Assembly: GCF_002899825.2 (NCBI RefSeq)
Contig: NZ_PPED02000003.1
Coordinates: forward strand, 781,542 to 845,541
Length of the DNA: 64,000 bases
DNA from: Chryseobacterium phosphatilyticum
GTDB taxonomy: Bacteria; Bacteroidota; Bacteroidia; Flavobacteriales; Weeksellaceae
Direction of reading: 5' to 3'
In this document: one piece after another, positions 8,287-18,007 of the stretch
Position numbering within the stretch: position 1 is the first letter of the stretch
How the letters are laid out: the number at the start of each line of letters is the position of its first letter
Notes under the pieces: generated by a model
Database searches by the model: none
What the model was told of the DNA's origin: nothing
Seen by the model: only the letters and a program-made list of their open reading frames with translations
Position numbers and translations under genes: made by a program

Positions 8287-9603
8287 CTATTCCAAAAACC
8301 ATAATTCAAAACTGCTTCCTTCGTCCAATCCCTTGTAATTAAGATAGCCACCATGAGCTTCCATGATACTTTTGGCCAGTGTCAGCCCGATACCTGAACC
8401 ATTGGCTCTTGTTGTAAAAAAGGGAAGAAAAATTTTGTCCTTGATTTCGGAAGTGATTCCGGAACCATTGTCCGTAATACTTACAATAATACGGTTATTG
8501 TGTGATTTTACAGTAGTGGTAATGAGTTTATATTCTTTTTCAGAAACAGCATGAATGGCGTTAAGGTAAAGGTTGATCAGACTTCTTTCAATCATTTTTT
8601 CATCAACGGATACCATATAATTATCAATGTTCTGAATCATTTGAATCTGATATTTTTCAAATTCGGATTTCAGAAAAAGAAGAGCAGATTCAATGATTTT
8701 TTTCAGGGATACAGGGGCAAGAACAGGCTTGGGTAATTCGGCTACCTGACGGTAATGATCTACAAAATTCAAAAGTTGTTTTGATTTGGAATTAATGATC
8801 ATCAGACTTTCTTTCATTTCCTGTTGATCCTCATGATCAATAGTCTCCTGGTTACTGATATATTCCAGATTTTGGATCAGGCTGTTTACCGGGGTCAGGG
8901 TATTAAGAAGTTCATGTGAAATTACTTTCATCAGATTATTCCATGCCAGTTTTTCTTTCTGCTCAATGATTTTCTGAACAGACTCCAGGGTAATAACATA
9001 AAAATGGTGTTGTATATTTTTTACCTCTTTGGTTCTGAGTGAAAATGACTGTTTGGAATTACTGTGAATGGAAATATCAAAAAACTCCTGCGAACTTTGG
9101 TAACCCGTTTGTTCAATAATTTCATAAAACACAGGTATTTTCGAAGCATAAAGTTCCCATCGATTGTATTTAGGAACCTGTAAAATAGTTAGGAAGGTAG
9201 AATTTACATAAAATACGTCCCAGCTTTTATCTTTTTCTGATAAGATGATCAATCCTGTTTCCATTTGATCCAGAATACTTTCATAGAGCAATTTGTAAGA
9301 GGATAATGAAGACTGCTCTTCTTTATTCTGATAATACAGACGGATACTGCTATCGAGAAGTTGATTTCCTTCTTCCTGGGGAAATAAAGAAAAGTCTTTC
9401 TTTCGGATAGAAGAGATGACTTTTTCTACTTTTGAAGCCTGAGCAGTTAAAGAAAAATAGATCAAAGTCACGGCAAGAAGCATGAATACTATAAAGAGTA
9501 TAGCATTGAACCACTTTCCTTCAGAAAAAAAATGATAAGCGATAATCCCGCTGGTGATGGCAAAAAGGTTGTACAGCAACCATAATTTATTATTCTGATG
9601 CAT
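8287..9603 (-). CDS. Membrane sensor histidine kinase
   Basis: A 438-residue kinase. Two N-terminal membrane helices (about 8-26 and 33-53) with almost no periplasmic loop are followed by a linker and a PAS-like region (about 105-205). The HisKA box has its phospho-acceptor at H230 (VISHELLNTLTP). The ATPase domain shows the N box (NLYLNAIHAV), G1 (DNGSGI), F box (FLPFFTTR) and G2 (GSGIGLTLA). It lies 60 bp downstream of the sigma-54 response regulator and is surely its partner. Because the sensor has no sizeable extracytoplasmic domain, it probably senses a membrane or cytoplasmic signal. Context suggests that signal is an efflux substrate or envelope stress. Confidence 0.92.
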   Translation of the reverse strand: MHQNNKLWLLYNLFAITSGIIAYHFFSEGKWFNAILFIVFMLLAVTLIYFSLTAQASKVEKVISSIRKKDFSLFPQEEGNQLLDSSIRLYYQNKEEQSSLSSYKLLYESILDQMETGLIILSEKDKSWDVFYVNSTFLTILQVPKYNRWELYASKIPVFYEIIEQTGYQSSQEFFDISIHSNSKQSFSLRTKEVKNIQHHFYVITLESVQKIIEQKEKLAWNNLMKVISHELLNTLTPVNSLIQNLEYISNQETIDHEDQQEMKESLMIINSKSKQLLNFVDHYRQVAELPKPVLAPVSLKKIIESALLFLKSEFEKYQIQMIQNIDNYMVSVDEKMIERSLINLYLNAIHAVSEKEYKLITTTVKSHNNRIIVSITDNGSGITSEIKDKIFLPFFTTRANGSGIGLTLAKSIMEAHGGYLNYKGLDEGSSFELWFLE

Positions 9604-9663
9604 TATTTTCCCTGTATTTTATTGGTTTAAATGGTAACTTTTTTGAAATCGTAATGTATAACT

Positions 9664-11007
9664 TTATAACCCGAACTTTTCCATTCTCCTGTATAGAGCG
9701 GCGCGTGAAAGCCCGAGATCTTCCGCGGCTAACGAAATATTTCCGGTATGCTTCCTTAAGGCTTTTTTGATAAGAAGTTCTTCCATTTCTTCAATATTGA
9801 GATTGATTATTGTACTTTCCTGCTCCTCCAACTGAGGAATTAACAACTGGAGTTTATTTTCGTTGGACAAAATAACGCTTCTTTCCAGACAATGGTCCAG
9901 TTCACGGATATTTCCCGGCCATGGAAAATGGGAAAGGCTAGCGAGTAAATCATCTGTGAGTTCCAGGTTAGGTTTATGATATTTCTTTTTATAGCGGTCA
10001 AGGAAGTACTTTGCCAGTAATCCAATATCTTCCTGCCTGTCTCTTAAAGCAGGAATCTGAATTTCCACCGTATTGATTCTATAGTATAAATCCTGACGAA
10101 ATCTATTTTCGACGACTGCTTTTTTAAGATTTTCATTGGTCGCAAAAATGAATCGTACATCCAATATACGTTCTTTGGATTCTCCTAATCGGGACAGTTT
10201 TTTATTTTGAATCAGACTTAACAACTTAGTCTGAAGCTGAAGAGGCAGATTTCCAATTTCATCAAGAAACACGGTTCCATTCTGGGCGTTCTCAATTTTT
10301 CCTGCATAATCCTGATGAGCATCCGTAAATGCTCCTTTTTTATATCCAAATAATTCAGACTCAAAAAGGTTTTCCGAAATACTTCCAAGATCAATATGTA
10401 CAAATGGTTGATTTTTCCTTTCCGATTGTTCGTGAATAGATTCTGCAAGCACATATTTACCGGTTCCGTTTTCTCCCAATAACAATACATTTGCATCAGT
10501 AGGAGCCACTTTTTTGATCTGCTCAAGTACTTCCTGCATTTTCAGAGAATCACTTCCCGGTTGGTATTGGTTGTTTTTCTGATTAACATTTTCCCATTGG
10601 CTGAGTTTTCTGTTTTTTCTTGAAATATCAACGGCCAGATTCACAGAAGAATATAACTTTTCATTATTCCAAGGTTTAAGGATAAAATCTGAAGCACCTT
10701 TTTTTAAGGCTTCTACAGCCAGTTCTACTTCACCATAGGCCGTCATCAGAATAATAGGAAGATGGGGCTCCAGTGTCTTGATTTCGTTCATCCAGTAGAG
10801 GCCGTCCTGTCCGCTTTCAAAACCTTTTCTGAAATTCATGTCCAAAACAACAGCATCAATCTGTTTTTCAGCCATGAATTTTAAAATTTCTGCCGGTTTA
10901 CTGAGACAACTTACCTCTGAAAAAAATTTTTTCAACCAGACTCTTGCCGAAAACAGGATATCTTCGTCGTCATCTACAATCAGGATATGAGCTTCTTTTT
11001 TACGCAT
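9664..11007 (-). CDS. Sigma-54-dependent response regulator (NtrC family)
   Basis: A 447-residue three-domain activator. The receiver domain has the acidic pocket DDDED near 12-16 and phospho-acceptor D56. The AAA+ domain has Walker A GENGTGK (178-184) and the sigma-54 contact loop GAFTDA (225-230), with Walker B near VFLDEIG. A Fis-type helix-turn-helix closes the protein (HTGNISLAAEDLGLSRAALYRR). The intact GAFTDA motif means it should activate RNA polymerase holding sigma-54. It is the first gene of the kinase operon and divergent from the efflux operon, with two dyads and a -24/-12 promoter in the shared gap. I infer that it activates the efflux genes. Confidence 0.95.
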   Translation of the reverse strand: MRKKEAHILIVDDDEDILFSARVWLKKFFSEVSCLSKPAEILKFMAEKQIDAVVLDMNFRKGFESGQDGLYWMNEIKTLEPHLPIILMTAYGEVELAVEALKKGASDFILKPWNNEKLYSSVNLAVDISRKNRKLSQWENVNQKNNQYQPGSDSLKMQEVLEQIKKVAPTDANVLLLGENGTGKYVLAESIHEQSERKNQPFVHIDLGSISENLFESELFGYKKGAFTDAHQDYAGKIENAQNGTVFLDEIGNLPLQLQTKLLSLIQNKKLSRLGESKERILDVRFIFATNENLKKAVVENRFRQDLYYRINTVEIQIPALRDRQEDIGLLAKYFLDRYKKKYHKPNLELTDDLLASLSHFPWPGNIRELDHCLERSVILSNENKLQLLIPQLEEQESTIINLNIEEMEELLIKKALRKHTGNISLAAEDLGLSRAALYRRMEKFGL

Positions 11008-11052
11008 GGGATAGGATTAATTTTATTAAAAATTGATTCTTTTGCTTAAAAC

Positions 11053-11089
11053 TGTTCATTTTCGTACAAAAAGTGTCCGATAATGAACA
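11053..11089. promoter_or_regulatory. Paired enhancer sites (UAS) for the response regulator
   Basis: Two 16-bp imperfect dyads fit TGTNC-N6-GNACA: TGTTCATTTTCGTACA at 11053-11068 and TGTCCGATAATGAACA at 11074-11089. Their starts are exactly 21 bp apart, two helical turns, the layout expected for cooperative dimers of an NtrC-type activator. The pair ends about 63 bp before the -24 element and also lies 45 bp before the regulator's own start codon. Confidence 0.72.
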
Positions 11090-11152
11090 GTTTTTGAATG
11101 GTGTTAAAAATAGTATTACAGATTTTCAGGGACTTACAGGTTTATATTTTTC

Positions 11153-11167
11153 TGGCACTTCCCTTGT
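11153..11167 (+). promoter_or_regulatory. Sigma-54 (-24/-12) promoter of the efflux operon
   Basis: TGGCACTTCCCTTGT matches the RpoN consensus TGGCAC-N5-TTGC, with GG at 11154-11155, ten bases, then GT in place of GC at 11166-11167. The predicted transcription start, near 11178, gives a leader of about 24 nt before the ATG at 11202. Confidence 0.78.
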
Positions 11168-11201
11168 GTAATCCATTGTAATAAAATGAGTTATCTTTAA
11201 T

Positions 11202-12443
11202 ATGGATACGAAAATAGTAAAAAAGAAATCGAAATTAAAATTTGTTTTAGGCGGATTGGTTATATTGGTGATGGTCTTGCTTTCCGGGCTGTATTTTATT
11301 CAGCAGAAAAAAACATACAATGTCTCTGCAGAAGATATTCAAACCGAGCACGTTACCCGGGGAAAATTTGAAGATATGCTTATGGTAACCGCACAAGCCC
11401 AATCGCTCAATTCTTCACTGGTCAATGTTCTGGAAGGAGGAGTCGTGAAAGAAATTTTTATGGAAGATGGCCAGATGCTCACCAGGGGCCAGCCTATTGC
11501 GAGAGTTTATAATCCAAATACGGAATTCAGTTATATGAATCAGGAGACAGGGATTATGCAGCAGATCAGCCAGATGAGAAGTACACTCCTTGAACTGAAA
11601 AATCAGGAATTGGTACAGGATAAGGAATTGTTGCAGGCGCAAAATGATTATAATACATCCCTTCAGAATTTTAATTTACAGAAACGTCTCTATGACGCAG
11701 AGATTGGAAAGAAAACAGATTATGACATCAGTATCCAGAATCTGGCTTACCAGAAACAAAGAAAATCAATTATTGAGAAAGGATTTTCTACAGAAAAAAG
11801 TTCAAGAAGTGCTCAGATGTCAGCCATCAATACATCCATAGGACAAATGGACAAAAGTCTAAGTATTTTACGTTCCAATAAAAATAATTTCCTGATTATG
11901 GCTCCGGCTTCCGGGAGGCTTTCATCATTTGCCATTTCGTTGGGGGAAAACCTTACCAGCGGACGAAGTATTGGGAAGATTGACCTGATGGACGGATACA
12001 AACTGGTTGCTAAGGTTGATGAATATTACATCAATAAATTGCAAAATGGAATTAAAGGAATACTGGATAATAATGATCAACCCTACGAGGTAGCGATTAC
12101 CAAAATTCTGCCTGAAGTAAAAGACGGTCAGTTTTTGGTAGAGCTGAATTTTACAGATAAGAAACCTGAAAATTTGAAAATAGGGATGACCTTCGGATTG
12201 AAACTAAAACTCTCAGCAGATACACAGAGTACAATGATTCCTAAAGGAACTTTTTTCAAAGATACCAATGGAAAGTGGATCTTTGTAATCAAAGGAAATA
12301 AAGCGGAAAAGAGAACGATTAGTCTTGGAAGGGAAAACCCACTTTATTATGAGGTGGTATCAGGACTGAAAGTTGGAGAGATCGTTATTACATCAGATTA
12401 TTCTGATCTGAAAAAATATGAAATCCTTGACATTAAAAAGTAA
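11202..12443 (+). CDS. Periplasmic adaptor of MacA/HlyD type
   Basis: A 413-residue membrane-fusion protein with one N-terminal transmembrane anchor (about 13-34, LKFVLGGLVILVMVLLSG), a lipoyl-like half (EGGVVKEIFMEDGQML), a long coiled-coil hairpin (about 105-225), the second lipoyl half (IMAPASGRLS) and beta-barrel and membrane-proximal domains (MIPKGTFF to the end). It should link the inner-membrane ABC transporter to the TolC channel encoded in the same operon. First gene behind the sigma-54 promoter; the ATPase gene starts 79 bp later. Confidence 0.9.
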   Translation: MDTKIVKKKSKLKFVLGGLVILVMVLLSGLYFIQQKKTYNVSAEDIQTEHVTRGKFEDMLMVTAQAQSLNSSLVNVLEGGVVKEIFMEDGQMLTRGQPIARVYNPNTEFSYMNQETGIMQQISQMRSTLLELKNQELVQDKELLQAQNDYNTSLQNFNLQKRLYDAEIGKKTDYDISIQNLAYQKQRKSIIEKGFSTEKSSRSAQMSAINTSIGQMDKSLSILRSNKNNFLIMAPASGRLSSFAISLGENLTSGRSIGKIDLMDGYKLVAKVDEYYINKLQNGIKGILDNNDQPYEVAITKILPEVKDGQFLVELNFTDKKPENLKIGMTFGLKLKLSADTQSTMIPKGTFFKDTNGKWIFVIKGNKAEKRTISLGRENPLYYEVVSGLKVGEIVITSDYSDLKKYEILDIKK

Positions 12444-12522
12444 AAAGATGAATATTTTTAACCTATCGCTCTCATCACTTATAACAAAATGTAATCAACA
12501 ATAACAAAAAAACATAATTATC

Positions 12523-13245
12523 ATGATCAATATACATAATCTTTCAAAAATATACAGAGCAGAAGACGTGCAGACCAATGCCCTGAATGAGGTGAATCTG
12601 AGCATTAAAGAAGGCGAATTCGTAGCTATCATGGGACCTTCAGGTTGCGGGAAATCTACTTTTTTAAATATTCTCGGGCTTCTGGATTCTGCCTCAATAG
12701 GTTCTTATCAGTTTGAAGGAGCAGAAATGATGGGTCTGAACGAAAGAAGAAAATCAGATGTCCGTAAAAAAAATATAGGATTTATTTTCCAGAATTTTAA
12801 CCTGATTGATGAGTTAACAGTCTATGAAAATATTGAGCTGCCTTTGATTTACAACGGAATTTCCTCTTCTGAAAGAAAAAGAAGAGTAGAGGAAATTATG
12901 GAAAATATCAATATTGCTCATCGTGCTAAACATTATCCACAACAGCTTTCAGGAGGGCAACAGCAGAGGGCTGCTGTAGCAAGAGCTTTGGTCACAAAAC
13001 CCAAACTGATTCTTGCTGATGAACCGACAGGAAATCTGGACAGCTCCAATGGAAACGAAGTGATGAACCTTCTGGCAGAACTTCACAGGGAAGGATCTAC
13101 CATCGTCATGGTCACCCACTCTTCCTATGATGCGGGCTTTGCATCCCGAATTATCAATATGAAAGATGGAGAGATTTTCAATGAGGAACATGCTTCCCAA
13201 AGAACCGATGTCTTTGCAAAAGCAGATGCCGGAGCATTTAAATAA
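12523..13245 (+). CDS. ABC transporter ATPase of MacB/LolD type
   Basis: A 240-residue nucleotide-binding protein with Walker A GPSGCGKST (38-46), Q-loop FIFQNFNLI, signature LSGGQ (142-146), Walker B LILADEPTG (162-170) and the H-loop VTHSSYD. The sequence matches the MacB/LolD/FtsE group that works with FtsX-like permeases (mechanotransmission type). Here it is a separate gene, unlike MacB of enterobacteria where the ATPase is fused to the permease. It lies 42 bp before the permease gene. The His of the H-loop is present, so the enzyme should be active. Confidence 0.94.
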   Translation: MINIHNLSKIYRAEDVQTNALNEVNLSIKEGEFVAIMGPSGCGKSTFLNILGLLDSASIGSYQFEGAEMMGLNERRKSDVRKKNIGFIFQNFNLIDELTVYENIELPLIYNGISSSERKRRVEEIMENINIAHRAKHYPQQLSGGQQQRAAVARALVTKPKLILADEPTGNLDSSNGNEVMNLLAELHREGSTIVMVTHSSYDAGFASRIINMKDGEIFNEEHASQRTDVFAKADAGAFK

Positions 13246-13287
13246 ATCAGCAGCATTCCTATTTTTATTAACTTCAATACTACTATT

Positions 13288-15702
13288 ATGCTTACCAATT
13301 GGCTCAAAATTGCCCTGATCAATTATAAAAAGAACGGATTGTCTACCTTTATCAATCTGTTTGGACTTACCATAGGACTCACCGGATTTATGCTGATCCT
13401 GATGCATTGGAATGATGAGGAGTCTTACGAAAAATGGAATCCAAAGAAAGATCAGATCTATGCTTTTCAGTCCCTCTATAAAAGAACAAATTATTATGGA
13501 GATAATATCTCTTACCCACTTGCCACTAATGCATTGAAGATAATTCCGGAAGTACAGGATTTTGTTATTTTCAACGGTTCGGACATAGGTGTCAAGATGA
13601 CCACAAAATATACGACAACCTTTCAGCAGGGCGGCTTTACTTCATCAGAAAGTTTCCTTACCTTTTTTCCATTTAAAATTATTTCAGGACATGCAAAAGA
13701 TGCACTAAAATCAGATGCCTCCATTATCATTTCCAGACAAGCTGCGATGAATTTATTCGGAACAATCAATGCTGTCGGTGAGTCGTTAAAATTTGATGAT
13801 AAAAATTACATCGTTACCGCAGTCTATGAGCTCCCTGAAGGCAACAGTCAGATCAAACCTCAATTTGTTTTCAAACCTGTAGAAGGCTTCAAACATGATA
13901 AAGAACAATGGAATAACTTCAACTACGGGTGTTTTTTCATGCTGAAGAAAGGAGCTTCCCCTGCTACTTTTGAAAATAAATTTAAAGATATACTTACTTT
14001 AAGATCAAGTATAGATGCCAGAGGAACGGGAATGACTACGGAACAGTTTGCGGATCTTCACGGACCGAATAGTGTACAACTGATCCCATTGGATCAACTT
14101 AAGCTTCATGCAAAAGCATCATGGTTTGGGGCAGGAGATTTCAGAACGATTATGATTTTATTTTCCCTGTCTGTCCTGATTGTTATCCTGTCTGCCATTA
14201 ATTTTATCAACCTGAAAACGGCTGAAGCTTCACAGAGAGCAAAAGAAGTTGGGGTAAGAAAAGCGATTGGAGGGACAAAACGATCTCTGATGCTTCAGTT
14301 TTTTCTGGAGACATTTATTGTGTGTTTGCTGTCCTATTTCCTTTCTCTGGCACTTACAGAGCTTTTACTTCCTTCTTTTAATAAATTTTTTAACAAAGAA
14401 ATAGAGCTGAAAGACTGGCATATTTACGTGTATTCTTTAGCTATGGTTATTGTAGTTACTTTATTATCCGGGTTGATTCCTGCTTTCTATCTTTCGAATT
14501 TCAAAGCTATTGAGACGCTGAAAGGTAATTTCTCCCGAAGCAAACACGGAGTCTGGCTTAGAAATGGAATTCTTACACTACAGCTCATTATTTCCTCATT
14601 TTTTATCATTGGAGGTCTCATTGTACATAGTCAGGTAAAATATATGATGAACAAAGACCTTGGATTTAACGGAAATCAGATTATGATGATTAATTTCAAT
14701 GAATCTACTCCAAAAGCCTGGTTGAAATATGAAAGACTTAAAAATGAAATTTCAAAAATCAATGGAGTAGAGGATATTTCTTTCGGAGAATCAGTTGCAG
14801 GAACAGGGCGTAGAAGCAGTTCAAATATGGATTATGAACAACAGAGCATCAATGCAGAAAATAGCGCTATGGATTATAATTACCTCCAGTTTCTGGATGT
14901 GAAATTACTGAAAGGACGCTGGCTAAATCCTCATTTAGCATCTGATACAATAAATACGGTTATTGTCAATGAGGCATTTGTTAAAAAGTTTGGATGGACC
15001 GATGAACAGATTTTTCAGCGTGAAATAAAGCCCGGATTTGATGAAGGAAAAAAATATAAGGTAGTGGGAATTGTTAAAGATTTTAATCTTAGAAGTCTTA
15101 AATACCAGGTAGAACCTATCATGTTTTTCCATTACAAACAATCTTCATGGAAGAGATTTAATGTATACAATATTCAGGTAAAAATAAAGTCTGATGACAT
15201 TGAGGGAACGGTGGCAAGGCTGAAAAAATTCTGGCAAACTTCCGAAGAGCCGGGCTATCCTTTTGACTATTATTTTCTCAATCACAAGTTTGCAAAGACT
15301 TTTGAAATGTATCAAAAACAACAGACCTTATTTACCATTTTGAATGCTATGGTACTGATGGTCGCTTTATTGGGACTTTTCGCTCTTTCTTCTCTGATGA
15401 TCGAACAAAAGCTGAAAGATGTTGCCATTCGAAAAACATTAGGCGCATCAGATCGTATTCTTGTTTTCGGATTGACCCGACAGTTTCTTTGGATTGCTGT
15501 AATCGCTGTTTTGATAAGTATTCCGATCTGTTATTTTCTGATGAATGAATGGCTGAAAGATTTTGCCTACCGAATTGATATGCCGGTTTGGCCATTTGTA
15601 GTCAGTTTCCTGGTACTACTGGGGCTTACCTTTGCCGTAGTAAGTATCAAAGCCTATAAAGCTACAAAAGTAGACCTTATAAAATATCTGAAGTATGAGT
15701 AA
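13288..15702 (+). CDS. FtsX/MacB-type ABC permease, double-module
   Basis: An 804-residue permease with two MacB_PCD/FtsX modules in tandem. Module 1 has a membrane helix near 18-42, a periplasmic domain to about 280 and three helices (about 285-308, 335-360, 385-408). Module 2 starts with a helix near 428-450, then a periplasmic domain, then three helices before the C-terminus (KYLKYE). Repeated FtsX sequence features appear twice (AKEVGVRKAIGGTKRS and LKDVAIRKTLGASDR). With the ATPase and adaptor it should form a tripartite efflux pump for a peptide, lipid or drug. This double-module architecture is common in Bacteroidota. Substrate unknown. Confidence 0.93.
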   Translation: MLTNWLKIALINYKKNGLSTFINLFGLTIGLTGFMLILMHWNDEESYEKWNPKKDQIYAFQSLYKRTNYYGDNISYPLATNALKIIPEVQDFVIFNGSDIGVKMTTKYTTTFQQGGFTSSESFLTFFPFKIISGHAKDALKSDASIIISRQAAMNLFGTINAVGESLKFDDKNYIVTAVYELPEGNSQIKPQFVFKPVEGFKHDKEQWNNFNYGCFFMLKKGASPATFENKFKDILTLRSSIDARGTGMTTEQFADLHGPNSVQLIPLDQLKLHAKASWFGAGDFRTIMILFSLSVLIVILSAINFINLKTAEASQRAKEVGVRKAIGGTKRSLMLQFFLETFIVCLLSYFLSLALTELLLPSFNKFFNKEIELKDWHIYVYSLAMVIVVTLLSGLIPAFYLSNFKAIETLKGNFSRSKHGVWLRNGILTLQLIISSFFIIGGLIVHSQVKYMMNKDLGFNGNQIMMINFNESTPKAWLKYERLKNEISKINGVEDISFGESVAGTGRRSSSNMDYEQQSINAENSAMDYNYLQFLDVKLLKGRWLNPHLASDTINTVIVNEAFVKKFGWTDEQIFQREIKPGFDEGKKYKVVGIVKDFNLRSLKYQVEPIMFFHYKQSSWKRFNVYNIQVKIKSDDIEGTVARLKKFWQTSEEPGYPFDYYFLNHKFAKTFEMYQKQQTLFTILNAMVLMVALLGLFALSSLMIEQKLKDVAIRKTLGASDRILVFGLTRQFLWIAVIAVLISIPICYFLMNEWLKDFAYRIDMPVWPFVVSFLVLLGLTFAVVSIKAYKATKVDLIKYLKYE

Positions 15703-15753
15703 CCGGGTTCATCGCTCATCTTATTTTTTAATTATGTAAATCAGAACATACTC

Positions 15754-17049
15754 ATGAAAAATTTCATTTTCCTATTTTTTGTTGGCCTTTATCCGGCACA
15801 GCAAACATGGAACCTGCAACAATGTCTCGACTATGCATCTTCACATCATCCATTGATCAGACAAGCCACAGTGAATGTTGCAAAAAATGATCAACTGATT
15901 ACAGGATCAAAAGGAATGTTATTACCCTCCGTTGAAGCAGGCGTGAAACATAATTATAGTTTTGGTTCTTCCATTAATCAGTCGAGCAATCAAAGGGAAT
16001 CCCTTAATACGCAATATGACGAGTTTACCGCTCAGGCAAACTGGGACCTCTTCAACTGGAAAAATATACTGGATATTTCTTTATCTAAATTGAATAAAGA
16101 AACTGCTGCCTATAAGCTTAAACTGGCACAAAATAAAGTGAAACTTAATGTCGTTCAAATGTTTTTTGACTATCAGAACAGCAAAAGCTGGCTCGAGGTT
16201 TTGGAAACCCAGATATCCGGAATACAGGATCAGATAAAACGCACCGAAAAAGAAGTGGAGATCGGGAGCAGACCCAAAAGTGACGTTTATGATATCAAAG
16301 CAAATCTTGGAACTTTACAGGAACAATGGGTATCTGCTAAAAACCAAAGAGATCAGGCAAAAATCAATTTGCTGAATGCATTGTCTATGACTCAGGATTC
16401 TCTGGAATTTGTAATGAGTGAGAGTAACCTTTCTTCTGAGGCAGAATTCCATGATCCCGATTTTACAAAAAAACTATTGGAAAAAAATCCTGCTTACCAA
16501 TCGGTGGTGGCCGAGATTAAGTCACAAGAAAAGAGAAAAGAGATTGCAAAAGCAGGGTATTTACCTACTTTAAATGCCAGTTATGGATGGTCTACTTTTT
16601 ATAATAAAGTATTGGGAAAGAATAATTCTAATATCAGCTTTTCCGAACAGTTTTCCCAGAATAAAAATCAGTCCGCGAATTTTGGGCTCAATATTCCTAT
16701 TTTTAATAAGTTACAAGTGAAAACCAATGTTGAAATAGCGAAACTGAATATCATCAATTCCAACTATGATAAGGAATTGATCATCAATGATCTGACCCAA
16801 AATATCAATTCTATTAAGGCTCAGTTTCTCAATGCAAGTGAGAAATATAATCTGTTGGATGCCAATTTTGAAAATCAGAAACGCTCATTTCAGAAGTCTG
16901 AAGAAAAATACAAAGAAGGGCTGATCGATGCATATGCATTTTTTGTTGTAAGAAACGGATGGCTTAAGGCCAATTATAATCTGATCAGTAGTAAAAATGA
17001 TGTGATCCTTCAAACAGAACTCCTGAAAGTAATGGAATCAGGATTTTAA
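15754..17049 (+). CDS. TolC-family outer membrane efflux channel
   Basis: A 431-residue protein with a signal peptide (FIFLFFVGLYPAQQ) and the two OEP halves: WNLQQCLDYASSHHPLIRQA at the N-terminus and ALSMTQDSLEF with further helices in the second half. Long coiled-coil helices (about 110-215 and 325-425) form the periplasmic tunnel. It is the last gene of the sigma-54 operon, 51 bp behind the permease, and completes the pump. A terminator follows 29 bp after the stop. Confidence 0.92.
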   Translation: MKNFIFLFFVGLYPAQQTWNLQQCLDYASSHHPLIRQATVNVAKNDQLITGSKGMLLPSVEAGVKHNYSFGSSINQSSNQRESLNTQYDEFTAQANWDLFNWKNILDISLSKLNKETAAYKLKLAQNKVKLNVVQMFFDYQNSKSWLEVLETQISGIQDQIKRTEKEVEIGSRPKSDVYDIKANLGTLQEQWVSAKNQRDQAKINLLNALSMTQDSLEFVMSESNLSSEAEFHDPDFTKKLLEKNPAYQSVVAEIKSQEKRKEIAKAGYLPTLNASYGWSTFYNKVLGKNNSNISFSEQFSQNKNQSANFGLNIPIFNKLQVKTNVEIAKLNIINSNYDKELIINDLTQNINSIKAQFLNASEKYNLLDANFENQKRSFQKSEEKYKEGLIDAYAFFVVRNGWLKANYNLISSKNDVILQTELLKVMESGF

Positions 17050-17077
17050 TATCAATTTATTCGTACATTTCCATTGG

Positions 17078-17108
17078 CCGTCTTCGCTATTGCTGAAGGC
17101 GGTTTTTT
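17078..17108 (+). terminator. Terminator of the efflux operon
   Basis: The stem CCGTCTTC / GAAGGCGG (one G-T pair) with a 9-nt loop is followed by TTTTTT at 17103-17108. Confidence 0.8.
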
Positions 17109-17148
17109 CTTTTTGTTCTTTAAAGCCGAATTTTGCTTATACTCAATA

Positions 17149-17187
17149 AAAAAAGGTTATTTTGAAAATTCCAAAATAACCTTTTTT
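17149..17187. terminator. Bidirectional terminator
   Basis: A perfect stem GGTTATTTTG / CAAAATAACC (17155-17164 and 17172-17181) is flanked by A6 and T6. It mainly serves the minus-strand DUF4249/TonB-receptor transcript ending at 17204 and backs up the efflux operon terminator. Confidence 0.85.
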
Positions 17188-17203
17188 ATAATATGTTTAA
17201 TTT

Positions 17204-18004
17204 CTATTGAATCACAAAACTTTGTGTGCTCTGGGTATGAGCCGAAAAATATCCCAAAGCTCCATTACTGATATTACTTGGGGGATTAGATGGGGTAACA
17301 CCACCACCGGGACCGGACATATCAAGAAGAGCACTGTAAAAAGTGAAAATATTATTATCAATGCTTTGCATTTCGACATGAATGGTATCTCCAACCTTCA
17401 CCTCATGGTCTGCACCATCATTATCATCATTAGGAAGTATTAAAGGACGCTGGTTAAGCATGCCGTTATTAAGATTATCTGAAAAGACATTGATGTATTT
17501 TTTCGATAAATTATTAATGGTGTAAGAAAACAGATAGCGGTTTCCTAATACGGCAGGATCAGTGAAAATTGGTAAAAGAGTATAGCTGGTTTTGTCTCCG
17601 AACTGAAAAGAATCCTGCGCCAGCCCTTCGAAGTCTACTGGCTGTGGCATCGTGCTCTGAGCGGTATATTGTTGCCCTTCGGCTTGTATTTTCAGAGTAT
17701 ATGTTTTTCCAGGTGCTCCCACAAATAAGGAGGTTTGGTATCGGCCGTTCCCCATATATTGTAATGTTTCAGTCTGGCCTGTATTATCACTCAAAACAAC
17801 CTGTGCACCGGTTACTGCAGGATATTGATTCTGCTGTGTAAATGCAACCGATTTTGTAATTCTCACAATATAAGGACCTGCCTGATCTGTTACGTTCCCT
17901 TCAATGACTATTTTTCCACTCTGATCATCAAGATCAAGGTCGATTTCTTTCTGACATGAGGTAACTAAAAACAGGGATAATATGATATAAAAAGTATTTT
18001 TCAT
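17204..18004 (-). CDS. DUF4249-family lipoprotein
   Basis: A 266-residue lipoprotein with lipobox Cys17 (FLVTSC) followed by QKEIDLDLDDQSGKIVIEGNVTD. The ordered beta-sandwich start (VIEGNVTDQAGPYIVRITKSV) and GAQVVLSDN block are the signature of DUF4249. The gene follows a TonB-dependent receptor by 3 bp; this pairing is widespread in Bacteroidota and suggests an outer-membrane accessory protein of that receptor. Biochemical role unknown. Confidence 0.88.
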   Translation of the reverse strand: MKNTFYIILSLFLVTSCQKEIDLDLDDQSGKIVIEGNVTDQAGPYIVRITKSVAFTQQNQYPAVTGAQVVLSDNTGQTETLQYMGNGRYQTSLFVGAPGKTYTLKIQAEGQQYTAQSTMPQPVDFEGLAQDSFQFGDKTSYTLLPIFTDPAVLGNRYLFSYTINNLSKKYINVFSDNLNNGMLNQRPLILPNDDNDGADHEVKVGDTIHVEMQSIDNNIFTFYSALLDMSGPGGGVTPSNPPSNISNGALGYFSAHTQSTQSFVIQ

Positions 18005-18007
18005 GAT

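Noticed and set aside
8160..8354. A 64-codon minus-strand frame
   Set aside because: It overlaps the end of the kinase gene, has no domain, and most of its length is repeat-derived.
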